Program-made: the position numbers and the translations under genes
The notes under the pieces: generated by a model
Database searches by the model: none
Told to the model about the DNA's origin: nothing
Seen by the model: only the letters and a program-made list of their open reading frames with translations
Shown: in pieces, positions 13,679 to 13,732 of the stretch
How the letters are laid out: every line of letters begins with the position of its first letter
Numbering within the stretch: the first letter of the stretch is position 1
Assembly: GCF_051961495.1 (NCBI RefSeq)
Contig: NZ_JBQCDF010000275.1
Span: forward strand, 1-13,732
DNA: 13,732 bases
Direction of reading: 5' to 3'
Source of the DNA: Cytophaga sp051961495
Lineage (GTDB): Bacteria > Bacteroidota > Bacteroidia > Cytophagales > Cytophagaceae

Positions 13679-13732
13679 ATTTAATCTGATTGAATTATAC
13701 TGTCGCATCTCCCCTTACACATTGTCGTTTTT

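Noticed and set aside
1..13732. Mobile element, phage, CRISPR or defence system
   Set aside because: No transposase, integrase, long terminal repeats, regular spaced repeats or known defence domains were found on either strand.

Overview
The window looks like a chromosomal segment of a Bacteroidota bacterium, most likely of the Cytophaga type. The base composition is AT-rich, most starts lack a clear Shine-Dalgarno sequence, several promoters fit the Bacteroidota pattern TTTG-N19/20-TAnnTTTG, and several protein families seen here are typical of this phylum. The species assignment is inference; Cytophaga hutchinsonii would fit. No tRNA, rRNA, CRISPR array, insertion sequence or phage gene is visible.

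Layout. Positions 1-114 hold the last 37 codons of a rightward gene, probably an Omp85/BamA-like outer-membrane beta-barrel. From 167 to 4248 five leftward genes lie head to tail, read from high to low coordinate: metF, an HMG-CoA lyase gene that starts on the base after the metF stop, a LutA-like cysteine-rich iron-sulfur protein, a small uncharacterised Bacteroidota protein, and a membrane-anchored MtfA-like protein whose HExxH zinc-protease motif is destroyed. The non-coding stretch 4249-4963 follows, with two leftward terminators, a 15-bp palindrome and several inverted repeats. From 4964 to 8683 cobalamin-dependent methionine synthase is encoded as two adjacent leftward genes: the homocysteine-binding module (337 aa) and the folate/B12/reactivation modules (897 aa). 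MetF makes 5-methyl-THF and the split MetH uses it to methylate homocysteine, so 3292-8683 is a methionine-cycle block.

From 8982 everything runs rightward. An exopolyphosphatase/GppA-like gene and a DUF4337-type membrane protein form a two-gene operon closed by a strong terminator at 10601-10640. A lipoprotein with a TolB-like beta-propeller follows. Next come two small cytosolic proteins, DUF1569/DinB-like and DUF1801/YdhG-like. A tightly coupled pair encodes an SRPBCC/AHSA1 protein and an ArsR-type repressor; its promoter is flanked by two copies of a 16-bp palindrome, which strongly suggests autoregulation. The window ends with a small putative secreted protein.

Most of the window is ordinary core and accessory metabolism. 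The best leads are the twin ArsR operators, the pseudo-peptidase MtfA homologue and the structured metF-metH intergenic region. I did not find a convincing new defence or mobile system.
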